Origin: Prevotella sp. UBA3294
GTDB taxonomy: Bacteria; Bacteroidota; Bacteroidia; Bacteroidales; Bacteroidaceae
DNA: 33,228 nucleotides
Reading direction: 5' to 3'
NCBI GenBank assembly: GCA_002361535.1
Contig: DETG01000123.1
Coordinates: 1-33,228 of the forward strand
The position numbers and the translations under genes are program-made. The notes under the pieces are model-generated. The model was given only the letters and a program-made list of their open reading frames with translations, had not been told where the DNA came from and made no database searches. Every line of letters starts with the position of its first letter. Position 1 is the stretch's first letter. This document shows, one piece after another, positions 13,984 through 21,867 of the stretch.

Positions 13984-15501
13984 ATGAAAATATTTACAAG
14001 TGCTCAGATACATGAGCTCGATCATTATACGATAGAACATGAACCGATCCGTTCTATCGACCTGATGGAGCGTGCCGCCAAGACTTTGGTACGCGCCATC
14101 ACTGATACTTGGACAAACGAGAAGCCTGTAGTGGTGTTTGCCGGACCTGGCAACAACGGGGGCGATGCCTTGGCCGTGGCACGTTTGCTTGCAGAACAAA
14201 ATTACAAGGTCAGCATCTATCTCTTCAACGTGAACGGGAAACTCTCAGAAGACTGTACCATCAACCGTCAGCGCATCTTAGACAGTCGGAAAGTCAAGGA
14301 GTTCTTCGAGGTGAAGGATGAATTCGACCCACCGCAGCTCACACCTGCCACACTGGTCATCGACGGACTGTTCGGCTCCGGACTGAACAAGCCTTTGGCA
14401 GGCGGTTTCGCTTCATTAGTGAAATATATCAATCAGTCGCCTGCAGAGATTGTCAGCATTGACATCCCTTCAGGACTGATGACCGAAGATAACACATATA
14501 ATGTTCGTGCCAATATTATCAAGGCAGATGTCACACTCACCCTGCAGCAGAAGAAGCTCTCATTCCTCTTTGCCGAAAACCAACAGTTTATCGGGAAACT
14601 GCGTATCCTCGATATCCGACTGAGTCAGGAGGGCATTCAAAAGATCGAGGCTCAATACACCATGCTTGACGAGTCGGATATACGTCCACGGATACTCCAT
14701 CGCAATGAGTTTGCCCATAAGGGTGACATGGGGAATGCGCTGATCATCGCAGGAAGCTATGGCATGGCAGGTGCGGCAGTCTTGGCCACCAAAGCCTGTC
14801 TGCGTACAGGAGCGGGGAAAGTGACCGTCCACACCCCGAGACGTAACAACGACATCTTGCAGATCAGTGTTCCCGAGGCCATCCTTGACATCGACCGCGA
14901 CGAGTTGTATTTCAGTGACACCATAGATACAGAGGATATGGATGCCGTATGCATCGGTCCGGGAATACGGCAACAGGAAAGCACCGCCATCGCACTGATT
15001 TCCCAGATCAGACGGTCGCAGTGCCCGATCGTACTCGATGCCGATGCGCTGAACATCTTAGCCAACCACCGCGCCTGGCTCCAACAGCTGCCCAAAAACA
15101 TTATCATGACTCCACACCCCAAGGAGTTCGATCGTCTGAACGGCAGCAACTGTGCTGATTCTTTCGAGCGATTGTCAAAGGCACGTGACCTTGCCGAGCA
15201 CCTACAAGCCTATATTATTTTGAAGGGCCACTATTCGGCATTGTGCATGCCTAACGGCCATGTGGTCTTCAACAGTACGGGCAACGCAGGCATGGCGACA
15301 GCAGGCAGTGGTGATGTACTCTCCGGAATCATCACCGGACTGTTAGCCAGGGGGTATAAGCATGCTGATGCCTGTATGGTGGGCATGTACCTGCATGGAC
15401 TTGCAGGTGACATAGCAGTCAAAGAGCTTGGACAAGAGAGTCTGATGGCCGGCGACCTCATCAACTATCTGCCCAAAGCATTCCTGAGAATCAACGATTA
15501 A
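13984..15501 (+). CDS. nnr: Bifunctional NAD(P)H-hydrate epimerase / ADP-dependent dehydratase
   Basis: Repairs damaged nicotinamide cofactors (NADHX, NADPHX). The 505-residue protein joins the N-terminal YjeF epimerase domain (about 1-220; GPGNNGGDALAVARLL near 57, SIDIPSGL near 160) to the C-terminal ribokinase-like dehydratase (about 235-505; GSYGMAGAAVLATKA near 257, HPKEFDRL near 378, GSGDVLSGIITGLLARG near 441). I place the start at 13984 (MKIFTSAQIHELDHYT); MSVESY at 13945 would lie upstream of the only visible promoter box. It is the first gene of a co-directional run nnr-DUF4831-tatA-tatC and on to the aldo/keto reductase, with gaps of 12-80 bp. All motifs appear intact. Confidence 0.95.
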   Translation: MKIFTSAQIHELDHYTIEHEPIRSIDLMERAAKTLVRAITDTWTNEKPVVVFAGPGNNGGDALAVARLLAEQNYKVSIYLFNVNGKLSEDCTINRQRILDSRKVKEFFEVKDEFDPPQLTPATLVIDGLFGSGLNKPLAGGFASLVKYINQSPAEIVSIDIPSGLMTEDNTYNVRANIIKADVTLTLQQKKLSFLFAENQQFIGKLRILDIRLSQEGIQKIEAQYTMLDESDIRPRILHRNEFAHKGDMGNALIIAGSYGMAGAAVLATKACLRTGAGKVTVHTPRRNNDILQISVPEAILDIDRDELYFSDTIDTEDMDAVCIGPGIRQQESTAIALISQIRRSQCPIVLDADALNILANHRAWLQQLPKNIIMTPHPKEFDRLNGSNCADSFERLSKARDLAEHLQAYIILKGHYSALCMPNGHVVFNSTGNAGMATAGSGDVLSGIITGLLARGYKHADACMVGMYLHGLAGDIAVKELGQESLMAGDLINYLPKAFLRIND

Positions 15502-15513
15502 TATCCAGAAACA

Positions 15514-16590
15514 ATGAAAAGAATCATAAAAAGAATCACGAGAAATATTCTTCACATGGGGCTGCTGACCCTTCTTCCTGCTAATGCCATGGCACAGCAG
15601 GCCGTGGAAGGCACCAGCTATTACCTGCCTCGTACCGCCATCAACTTCACCCTGCTCATCGAACGCGTATCCACACAGCCCGGTGAACTCTGCATGTATG
15701 CAGACAGGTTCCTGAAGAAAAGTGATGTGGCTACGAAACCTGTTACCTCCTATCGTATCCTGTCAATCAAAATGAATACCGAGGGAGTGGCAGATACCAC
15801 GAAGCTGTTCACACCGGCCATCGATGCCAAACACTCCATCCACAGTATCAAGGTGGATGAAGAGAGTGGCATCTTGCTCGCCGTCAATGCTGAGCCGAAA
15901 CGGACACAGAAGCCCTCACCTTTCATAGCTGCCGAGAAACCAATGCCACTGAATCCACGCGATTATATGAGTCAGGAGATTCTGGCTGCTGGCAGCAGTG
16001 CGAAGATGGCGGAACTGATTGCCCAGGAGATATACGACATCCGTGAGAGCAAGAGTCAGCTAAATAAAGGACAAGCCGACTTCATGCCGAAAGACGGAGA
16101 ACAGATGCGCATCATGCTCAATAACCTGAACACACAAGAAGCGGCATTACTACAGATGTTCGAAGGTGTCACCGACCGCGACACGACCGAAACGGTCATC
16201 TCGTTCATCCCTGACAAGTCTGTTAGCAAACAAGTATTATTCCGTTTCTCAAAGGTGTTTGGCCTCACGGAATCGGATGATCTCAGCGGTGAACCTTACT
16301 ATATCAGTATTGACGACCTGCATAAGCAGGCACAGAACACAGCCATTGCCGAGACAGGTAAGAAGAACAAAGATGATGCTGGCATCTATGCCAACCTGCC
16401 GGGGAAAATCCGTGCCACCCTTTACCATAACGAGAAGATGGTGATGGAGAGTGAGTTGTATGCCGCACAATTTGGTGTGACAGCCCCCATGGACAACGAA
16501 CTCTTTGGCAAGAAGCTGCAGACCAGTCTGATTTACCAGCCAGCTACCGGACATATAGAGACAATTCAAACAGAAATCCTTAAGAAATAA
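15514..16590 (+). CDS. DUF4831-like exported protein
   Basis: A 358-residue Bacteroidota-type protein that I recognise as DUF4831-like, without known function. MKRIIKRITRNILHMGLLTLLPANAMAQ gives a basic n-region and hydrophobic core followed by an Ala-x-Ala-type cleavage site. The mature part opens with YYLPRTAINFTLLIERV, has SYRILSIKMNTEGVADTTK and repeated beta-strand-like segments, and ends TSLIYQPATGHIETIQTEIL. No lipobox or catalytic motif. It is 12 bp after nnr and 15 bp before tatA, so likely co-transcribed. The association with the Tat genes is positional only: the signal has no RR-x-FLK motif, so it should use Sec. Confidence 0.8.
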   Translation: MKRIIKRITRNILHMGLLTLLPANAMAQQAVEGTSYYLPRTAINFTLLIERVSTQPGELCMYADRFLKKSDVATKPVTSYRILSIKMNTEGVADTTKLFTPAIDAKHSIHSIKVDEESGILLAVNAEPKRTQKPSPFIAAEKPMPLNPRDYMSQEILAAGSSAKMAELIAQEIYDIRESKSQLNKGQADFMPKDGEQMRIMLNNLNTQEAALLQMFEGVTDRDTTETVISFIPDKSVSKQVLFRFSKVFGLTESDDLSGEPYYISIDDLHKQAQNTAIAETGKKNKDDAGIYANLPGKIRATLYHNEKMVMESELYAAQFGVTAPMDNELFGKKLQTSLIYQPATGHIETIQTEILKK

Positions 16591-16605
16591 ACAACAATAA
16601 TCATT

Positions 16606-16773
16606 ATGAATATCGGAACATCTGAGATTATCCTTATCGCCCTCGTCATCTTGTTGCTTTTCGGCGGTAAGAAGATCCCCGAGCTGATGAAAGGCTTGGG
16701 CAAGGGCGTGAAAAGTTTCAAAGACGGAATCAACGGGAAAGACGACGAGCCCCTGGTGAAGGATGAGTCATGA
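16606..16773 (+). CDS. tatA: Sec-independent translocase subunit TatA
   Basis: A 55-residue Tat pore-forming subunit. Translation gives MNIGTSEIILIALVILLLF (single N-terminal transmembrane helix), the hinge FGGKKIPELMKGLGKGVKSF (conserved FG, amphipathic helix) and a short acidic tail. It overlaps the tatC start by 11 bp. No tatB-like gene follows, so this looks like a minimal TatAC system in which TatA also does the TatB job. Two genes downstream encode proteins with Tat signals. Confidence 0.95.
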   Translation: MNIGTSEIILIALVILLLFGGKKIPELMKGLGKGVKSFKDGINGKDDEPLVKDES

Positions 16774-17512
16774 GGAGACACTGACCTTTTGGGATCATCT
16801 CGACGTACTCAGGGGTAGTCTCATTCGGATGATCGTGGCTGCTGTCGTTATGGGCATCGCCACTTTCTTCATGAAAGACAAGCTGTTCGATATCGTGCTT
16901 GCGCCGAAAGACAGCAGTTTCTGCACCTACCGGCTGTTAGGCATCGAGGATTTCTCTATCCAGTTAGTGAATACCGACCTCACCGAACAGTTCATGATCC
17001 ACATGAAGGTGGCATTGATGGCTGGTCTGCTGATTGCTTCACCTTATATATTATATACGCTGTTCAGATTCATCTCCCCTGCCCTCTACGAGAACGAGCG
17101 GAAGTATTCCATCAGGATCACCGTTGCTGCTTATGTCATGTTCCTTATCGGTGTGGTGGTGAACTATCTGCTCATCTTCCCGCTTACCGTCAGATTCCTG
17201 GGTACCTACCGGGTGAGCGAAGAGGTGCAGACACTGCTCACCCTCACGAGTTACATCGACACCCTCACCATGATGACCTTGATCTTCGGCATCATCTTTG
17301 AGATTCCCGTCGTTTCCTGGCTTCTCGCCAAAGCAGGGATGCTCAAAGCCTCGTGGATGACACGCTACCGCCGTCATGCCATCGTTGCCATCCTGATCGT
17401 CGCTGCCATCATCACCCCGACAGCCGATATCCTGACGCTGGTCATTGTCTCGCTGCCTATCTGGCTACTCTATGAGACGAGCATCGTTCTTGTCCGTGCT
17501 GTCGCACCGTAA
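16763..17512 (+). CDS. tatC: Sec-independent translocase subunit TatC
   Basis: A 249-residue polytopic receptor that recognises twin-arginine signals. N-terminal MSHEETLTFWDHLDVLRGSL carries the conserved cytoplasmic (E)xxFWDHLxxLR motif. Hydrophobic segments lie near 21-40, 78-100 (ALMAGLLIASPYILYTLFRF with the family Pro), 113-135, 160-185, 195-210 and 213-235. FISPALYENER after TM2 is also typical. The start overlaps tatA. The first gene downstream encodes a probable Tat client. Confidence 0.97.
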   Translation: MSHEETLTFWDHLDVLRGSLIRMIVAAVVMGIATFFMKDKLFDIVLAPKDSSFCTYRLLGIEDFSIQLVNTDLTEQFMIHMKVALMAGLLIASPYILYTLFRFISPALYENERKYSIRITVAAYVMFLIGVVVNYLLIFPLTVRFLGTYRVSEEVQTLLTLTSYIDTLTMMTLIFGIIFEIPVVSWLLAKAGMLKASWMTRYRRHAIVAILIVAAIITPTADILTLVIVSLPIWLLYETSIVLVRAVAP

Positions 17513-17556
17513 ATCAATTTCAGTCAAAATCAACTATTAATCCACGTTATAATCCT

Positions 17557-19053
17557 ATGTTAAGAAAAACCAGAATCATTCTCGCAGCGCTGATGATGAC
17601 ATTCATCACCTTACTGCTTCTCGACATTACCGGAGTCCTTCACCACTACTTGGGATGGATGGCAAAGATTCAGTTCCTGCCAGCATTACTGGCTTTGAAT
17701 GTGGGCATCGTTTTCGCCTTGATCATAGTCACATTGATCTTCGGACGTATCTATTGCTCTGTGATCTGTCCATTGGGAATCATGCAAGACCTGATTTCAT
17801 GGATACACGGAAAGCGGAAGAAGAACCGTTTTAATTTCTCACCAGAAAAGAAATGGATACGCTATCCTGTGCTGGTGGTATTCATTGTTGCCATCATCGC
17901 CGGCATAGGCTCTTTCGTGGCACTTTTAGCACCGTATAGTGCCTACGGACGAATCGTCGTGAACTTGTTCAAGCCCATCTATGAAGCAGGAAACAACCTG
18001 TTGGCATCCATGGCAGAACATTTCAACAGCTACGCGTTCTACCATGTGGATATATGGATCAAGAGCATGCCCACACTGATCATTGCGGCATGTACGTTTG
18101 TGATCATCGCCATTCTTGCCTGGCGAGGTGGACGAACCTATTGTAACACCATCTGTCCCGTAGGCACCATCCTCAGTTTCTTCGCTCGCTTCTCTTGGTT
18201 ACGCATACAGTTCGACACAGAGAAATGCCGTAACTGCTCCAAATGTTCGAAGAACTGTAAGGCATCGTGCATCGACTACAAAAACCACCAGGTGGACTAC
18301 AGCCGTTGCGTGGCCTGCGGTAACTGTATCGAATCATGTAACTTCGGCGCACTGAGCTATCGCCCGGTGAAACTCAAGAAGCAGGAATCCGCCAAGCATG
18401 CAGACTCCTCTGCTCCTTCCCATGACGCCTCACGACGTTCCTTCCTCCTTGGCACCGCATTAGCGACAACTGCTACTGCTCTCTCGCAAGCGAAGAAAAA
18501 AGTCGATGGAGGATTCGCAAAGATCGAGGAGAAGGTGGCCCCTCAGCGCATCACGCCGATCACGCCACCGGGTTCTCTCTCTGCTGCCAACATGCAACGT
18601 CACTGCACCGCTTGTCAACTCTGTGTATCCGCCTGCCCGAATCAGGTATTACGTCCCTCCACAGGACTTCTCACACTGATGCAGCCCACTATGAGCTATG
18701 AGTTAGGCTACTGTCGTCCAGAATGTAACCGCTGTTCACAGGTTTGTCCTGCAGGTGCCATCAAGCCGATTACCAAGGAAGAAAAAGTCAGCACTCAGGT
18801 AGGTCATGCCGTATGGATCAAAAAGAACTGTATCCCTGTTACCGAAGGAGTGGAGTGTGGCAATTGTGAGCGCCATTGTCCTGCCGGAGCCATTGAAATG
18901 GTCCCACTGGATCCGGATGATGAAATGTCAGTATTGATCCCCGCCGTCAACGAAACGAAATGTATCGGTTGCGGTGCCTGTGAGAACCTCTGTCCTGCCC
19001 GTCCTTTCAGTGCCATTTATGTAGAGGGACATGAAGTACATAAAACACTATAG
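17557..19053 (+). CDS. NapH/NapG-like polyferredoxin with an internal Tat signal
   Basis: A 498-residue membrane iron-sulfur protein that looks like a NapH-type membrane part fused to a NapG-type exported part. Membrane helices are near residues 8-27, 42-65, 105-127 and 176-196. Two CxxxCP motifs (YCSVICPLG about 67, YCNTICPVG about 200) are NapH-like. Cytoplasmic clusters follow: CRNCSKCSKNC and CVACGNCIESC. Near residue 290 SRRSFLLG leads a hydrophobic stretch (ALATTATALS), an internal twin-arginine signal. The segment after it carries CTACQLCVSACP, CRPECNRCSQVCP, CGNCERHCP and CIGCGACENLCP. This topology would pass electrons from the membrane to the periplasm. The likely partner is the Tat-exported aldo/keto reductase encoded next. 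Donor and acceptor are unknown. Confidence 0.88.
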   Translation: MLRKTRIILAALMMTFITLLLLDITGVLHHYLGWMAKIQFLPALLALNVGIVFALIIVTLIFGRIYCSVICPLGIMQDLISWIHGKRKKNRFNFSPEKKWIRYPVLVVFIVAIIAGIGSFVALLAPYSAYGRIVVNLFKPIYEAGNNLLASMAEHFNSYAFYHVDIWIKSMPTLIIAACTFVIIAILAWRGGRTYCNTICPVGTILSFFARFSWLRIQFDTEKCRNCSKCSKNCKASCIDYKNHQVDYSRCVACGNCIESCNFGALSYRPVKLKKQESAKHADSSAPSHDASRRSFLLGTALATTATALSQAKKKVDGGFAKIEEKVAPQRITPITPPGSLSAANMQRHCTACQLCVSACPNQVLRPSTGLLTLMQPTMSYELGYCRPECNRCSQVCPAGAIKPITKEEKVSTQVGHAVWIKKNCIPVTEGVECGNCERHCPAGAIEMVPLDPDDEMSVLIPAVNETKCIGCGACENLCPARPFSAIYVEGHEVHKTL

Positions 19054-19132
19054 GAACGATCATAGATAGTAAAATGTATCATGAGTCCGACTTGTGAATA
19101 ATTAAAAACTTGAACCATCAACCCCATTTCCC

Positions 19133-20548
19133 ATGAAACAGATATCCAGAAGACAATTCCTCAAGATATTCGGTGGCGGTGCTGCCGCCTCCTCCACTCT
19201 GCTTGCAGCCTGCAAGGGCAAAGAAGAGACATCACCATCTACCGTGGAACCACCCAAAGACAAGATGACCTTCCGTGTGAATCCCAACACGCAGGACAAG
19301 GTATCTCTTCTTGGCTACGGTATGATGCGTCTGCCTAAAGAGAGTGACGAAGACGATGCTCCTTACGATCAGGAAATGATCAACCGTCAGGTGGATTATG
19401 CCATCGAACATGGCGTAAACTATTTTGATACCAGTCCTGCCTACTGCATGGGACAGTCGGAGCATTGTACTGGTATCGCCCTGCATCGCCATCCCCGCGA
19501 CAAATACTTTATTGCCACCAAACTGTCGAACTTCTCTCCAGAGACCCAGACCCGTCAGGGATCCATCGAAATGTTCGAGAACTCTTTGAAGGAGCTGCAG
19601 GTCGATTACATCGACTACCTGCTGCTACATGCTATCGGTGGAGAGCAAAGGGATATGGACAGTGAGGAAACCTTCAATGCCCGATTCATGGACAATGGAA
19701 TCCTCGACTGGCTTGTGGAACAGAAGAAGAAAGGACGTATCCGTAACCTCGGTTTCTCCTACCATGGCGACATAGAGATCTTCGACATGCTCCTGCAATG
19801 GCATGATGAGGGGAAGTACCACTGGGACTTTGTTCAGATAGAGCTCAACTATCTTGACTGGGAGTGGGCCAACGAGATCAACGACAGTAACACCGATGCC
19901 TCCTACCTCTATGCAGAGTTGGAGAAACGAGGCATTCCCGCCGTCATCATGGAGCCGTTACTCGGTGGTCGTTTAGCCAATGTTCCCGATCCCATTGTGG
20001 CCAAGATGAAGAAGAAACGTCCCGAGAACAGTGTCGCCTCGTGGGCTTTCCGCTATGCCGGCACTCCGAAGGGTGTGCTCACGGTGCTCAGTGGTATGAC
20101 CTACATGGAGCATCTGCGTGAGAACATCGGCACCTATGCACCCTTGGAGCCTATTACAAAAGAAGAGAATGACTTCTTGATGGAGATCGCAGAGGATATC
20201 TATAACCTCAAGACTATCCCCTGTAACGAATGCAACTATTGCATGCCCTGTCCCTACGGTATCAACATCCCCGCCATCTTCGTACACTATAACAAATGTA
20301 TCAAGGAAGGCAACTTGCCGAACGTCGAGGACGAGAAGACAACAGACGAACAGAAGGAGTACCGTCGTCAGCGACGTGCTTTCCTCATTGGATACGACCG
20401 GAGTGTGCCCCGGCTCCGTCAGGCCAGCCACTGTATCCAATGCGGACAATGTTCACCTCACTGTCCTCAACGGATTGACATCCCGAGGGAGATGCGGCGC
20501 ATCGATGAATATGTAGAAGTCTTGAAACGCGATACTGATGTGTTATAA
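19133..20548 (+). CDS. Tat-exported aldo/keto reductase with C-terminal [4Fe-4S] domain
   Basis: 471 residues. The N-terminus KQISRRQFLKIFGGGAAA is a strong Tat signal, and STLLAACKG adds a lipobox, so this is probably a Tat-dependent lipoprotein. Residues about 55-350 are an aldo/keto reductase barrel (LGYGMMRLP, NYFDTSPAYCMGQSE, LSNFSPETQT, DYIDYLLLHAIGG, IRNLGFSYHG, VIMEPLLGG). The usual catalytic Tyr lies in the SPAYCMG segment. The C-terminus has CNECNYCMPCPYG (about 364) and CIQCGQCSPHCPQ (about 434), a pair of Fe-S motifs of the type fused to some AKRs. Upstream lie tatA, tatC and a Tat-type polyferredoxin, so it is probably their redox partner. The substrate is unknown. Confidence 0.88.
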   Translation: MKQISRRQFLKIFGGGAAASSTLLAACKGKEETSPSTVEPPKDKMTFRVNPNTQDKVSLLGYGMMRLPKESDEDDAPYDQEMINRQVDYAIEHGVNYFDTSPAYCMGQSEHCTGIALHRHPRDKYFIATKLSNFSPETQTRQGSIEMFENSLKELQVDYIDYLLLHAIGGEQRDMDSEETFNARFMDNGILDWLVEQKKKGRIRNLGFSYHGDIEIFDMLLQWHDEGKYHWDFVQIELNYLDWEWANEINDSNTDASYLYAELEKRGIPAVIMEPLLGGRLANVPDPIVAKMKKKRPENSVASWAFRYAGTPKGVLTVLSGMTYMEHLRENIGTYAPLEPITKEENDFLMEIAEDIYNLKTIPCNECNYCMPCPYGINIPAIFVHYNKCIKEGNLPNVEDEKTTDEQKEYRRQRRAFLIGYDRSVPRLRQASHCIQCGQCSPHCPQRIDIPREMRRIDEYVEVLKRDTDVL

Positions 20549-20550
20549 TA

Positions 20551-20577
20551 CAAAAAGCCCCGCCAGATGGCGGGGCT
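20551..20577 (-). terminator. Terminator of fba
   Basis: A perfect 9-bp GC-rich stem (20556-20564 with 20569-20577) has a 4-nt loop. On the minus strand the T run is at 20556-20552, so it best serves fba. On the plus strand it follows the aldo/keto reductase stop but lacks a T run. Confidence 0.88.
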
Positions 20578-20622
20578 AAAATATGTACATAAAAACTAAA
20601 TTTCTTCGAAAAGAATAGAGTA

Positions 20623-21633
20623 TTACTCGCAGCAAGCCAACTTGTTGTCGGAACCGAGCACGTCGATGATCTTGTGCTTGTACATCTTCTCCATCTCATC
20701 GCGAGCAGGACCGCAGAACTTACGGGGATCGAACTCTCCTGGCTTGTCATGCAGTACACGACGTACAGCAGCGGTGAAGGCCAGACGAGAGTCAGAGTCG
20801 ATGTTGATCTTGCATACAGCACTCTTTGCAGCCTTGCGCAACTGCTCCTCGGGGATACCAATAGCATCGGGAAGCTTACCACCCAGGGCATTGATCTCAT
20901 CCACATACTCCTGAGGAACAGAAGAAGAACCGTGGAGCACAATGGGGAATCCAGGCAATTTCTCCATCACAGCGTCAAGCACGTCAAATGCCAATGGAGG
21001 AGGAACAAGCTTACCAGTCTTCGGATCACGTGTGCACTGCTCAGGTGTGAACTTATAAGCACCGTGGCTCGTACCGATAGAGATAGCGAGAGAGTCGCAA
21101 CCAGAGCGCTGAGAGAACTCAATCACTTCCTCAGGCTTGGTGTAGTGGCTCACAGCACTCGACACCTCATCCTCTACACCGGCAAGCACGCCGAGCTCAG
21201 CCTCAACGGTTACATCGAACTGATGAGCATAGTCAACGACCTGCTTTGTCAATGCGATGTTCTCCTCAAAAGGCAGGTGACTGGCATCGATCATCACGCT
21301 TGAGAAGCCATAGTCGATACAGCTCTTACATGTCTCGAAGGAATCGCCATGATCCAGGTGGAGAACGATCTCAGGACTCTTGCAGCCCAGCTCCTTGGCA
21401 TACTCCACAGCACCCTGTGCCATGTAGCGAAGCAAGGTAGCGTTGGCATAGTTGCGCGCACCCTTAGACACCTGCAGGATCACCGGGCTCTTCAGGTCGG
21501 AAGAGGCCTTGATGATAGCCTGGAGCTGCTCCATGTTGTTAAAGTTGAAGGCGGGAATAGCATAGCCGCCATTGATGGCTCTTTTGAACATCTCACGGGT
21601 GTTCACGAGGCCTAAAGACTTGTAATCTACCAT
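20623..21633 (-). CDS. fba: Class II fructose-bisphosphate aldolase
   Basis: Zn-dependent aldolase of glycolysis and gluconeogenesis, 336 residues, cytoplasmic. Motifs: YAIPAFNFNNMEQLQAI (about 24-40), LHLDHGDSFETCKSCIDYGF (about 91-110, with the Zn-ligand His), SVMIDASHLPFEENI, VEAELGVLAGVED (about 142-154), SIGTSHGAYKF (about 184-194) and IVLHGSSSVP (about 231). The DHGD form and about 335-residue length point to the class IIB family common in Bacteroidota. It is monocistronic, with promoter 21705-21735 and terminator 20551-20577. The C-terminus ends in CCE; nothing looks broken. Confidence 0.97.
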   Translation of the reverse strand: MVDYKSLGLVNTREMFKRAINGGYAIPAFNFNNMEQLQAIIKASSDLKSPVILQVSKGARNYANATLLRYMAQGAVEYAKELGCKSPEIVLHLDHGDSFETCKSCIDYGFSSVMIDASHLPFEENIALTKQVVDYAHQFDVTVEAELGVLAGVEDEVSSAVSHYTKPEEVIEFSQRSGCDSLAISIGTSHGAYKFTPEQCTRDPKTGKLVPPPLAFDVLDAVMEKLPGFPIVLHGSSSVPQEYVDEINALGGKLPDAIGIPEEQLRKAAKSAVCKINIDSDSRLAFTAAVRRVLHDKPGEFDPRKFCGPARDEMEKMYKHKIIDVLGSDNKLACCE

Positions 21634-21704
21634 AATACTTTATATTTATAATGAATAATAACAATCGTATCCGCCTGCCATATCGTCTGGCGTGTTAGCA
21701 TCTG

Positions 21705-21735
21705 CAAAATTAACACTTTATTTTCTCACCGCAAA
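21705..21735 (-). promoter_or_regulatory. fba promoter
   Basis: Minus strand TTTG (21735-21732), 19-nt spacer, TAATTTTG (21712-21705). The leader is about 65 nt. Confidence 0.8.
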
Positions 21736-21867
21736 GTCTAACAACATTTTTTAAGGCAGAATCCGTCTGTTTTTTCATTTTTGTTGCACGAACAGCAGCT
21801 GTCTGATAGGAATTTGCAAAATGCAGGTTGCAAAAAAACCTCATTTCATGCTCCACACTCGATTATT

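Noticed and set aside
20551..20577. Hairpin as terminator of the aldo/keto reductase gene
   Set aside because: On the plus strand no T run follows; the minus-strand T run assigns it to fba.
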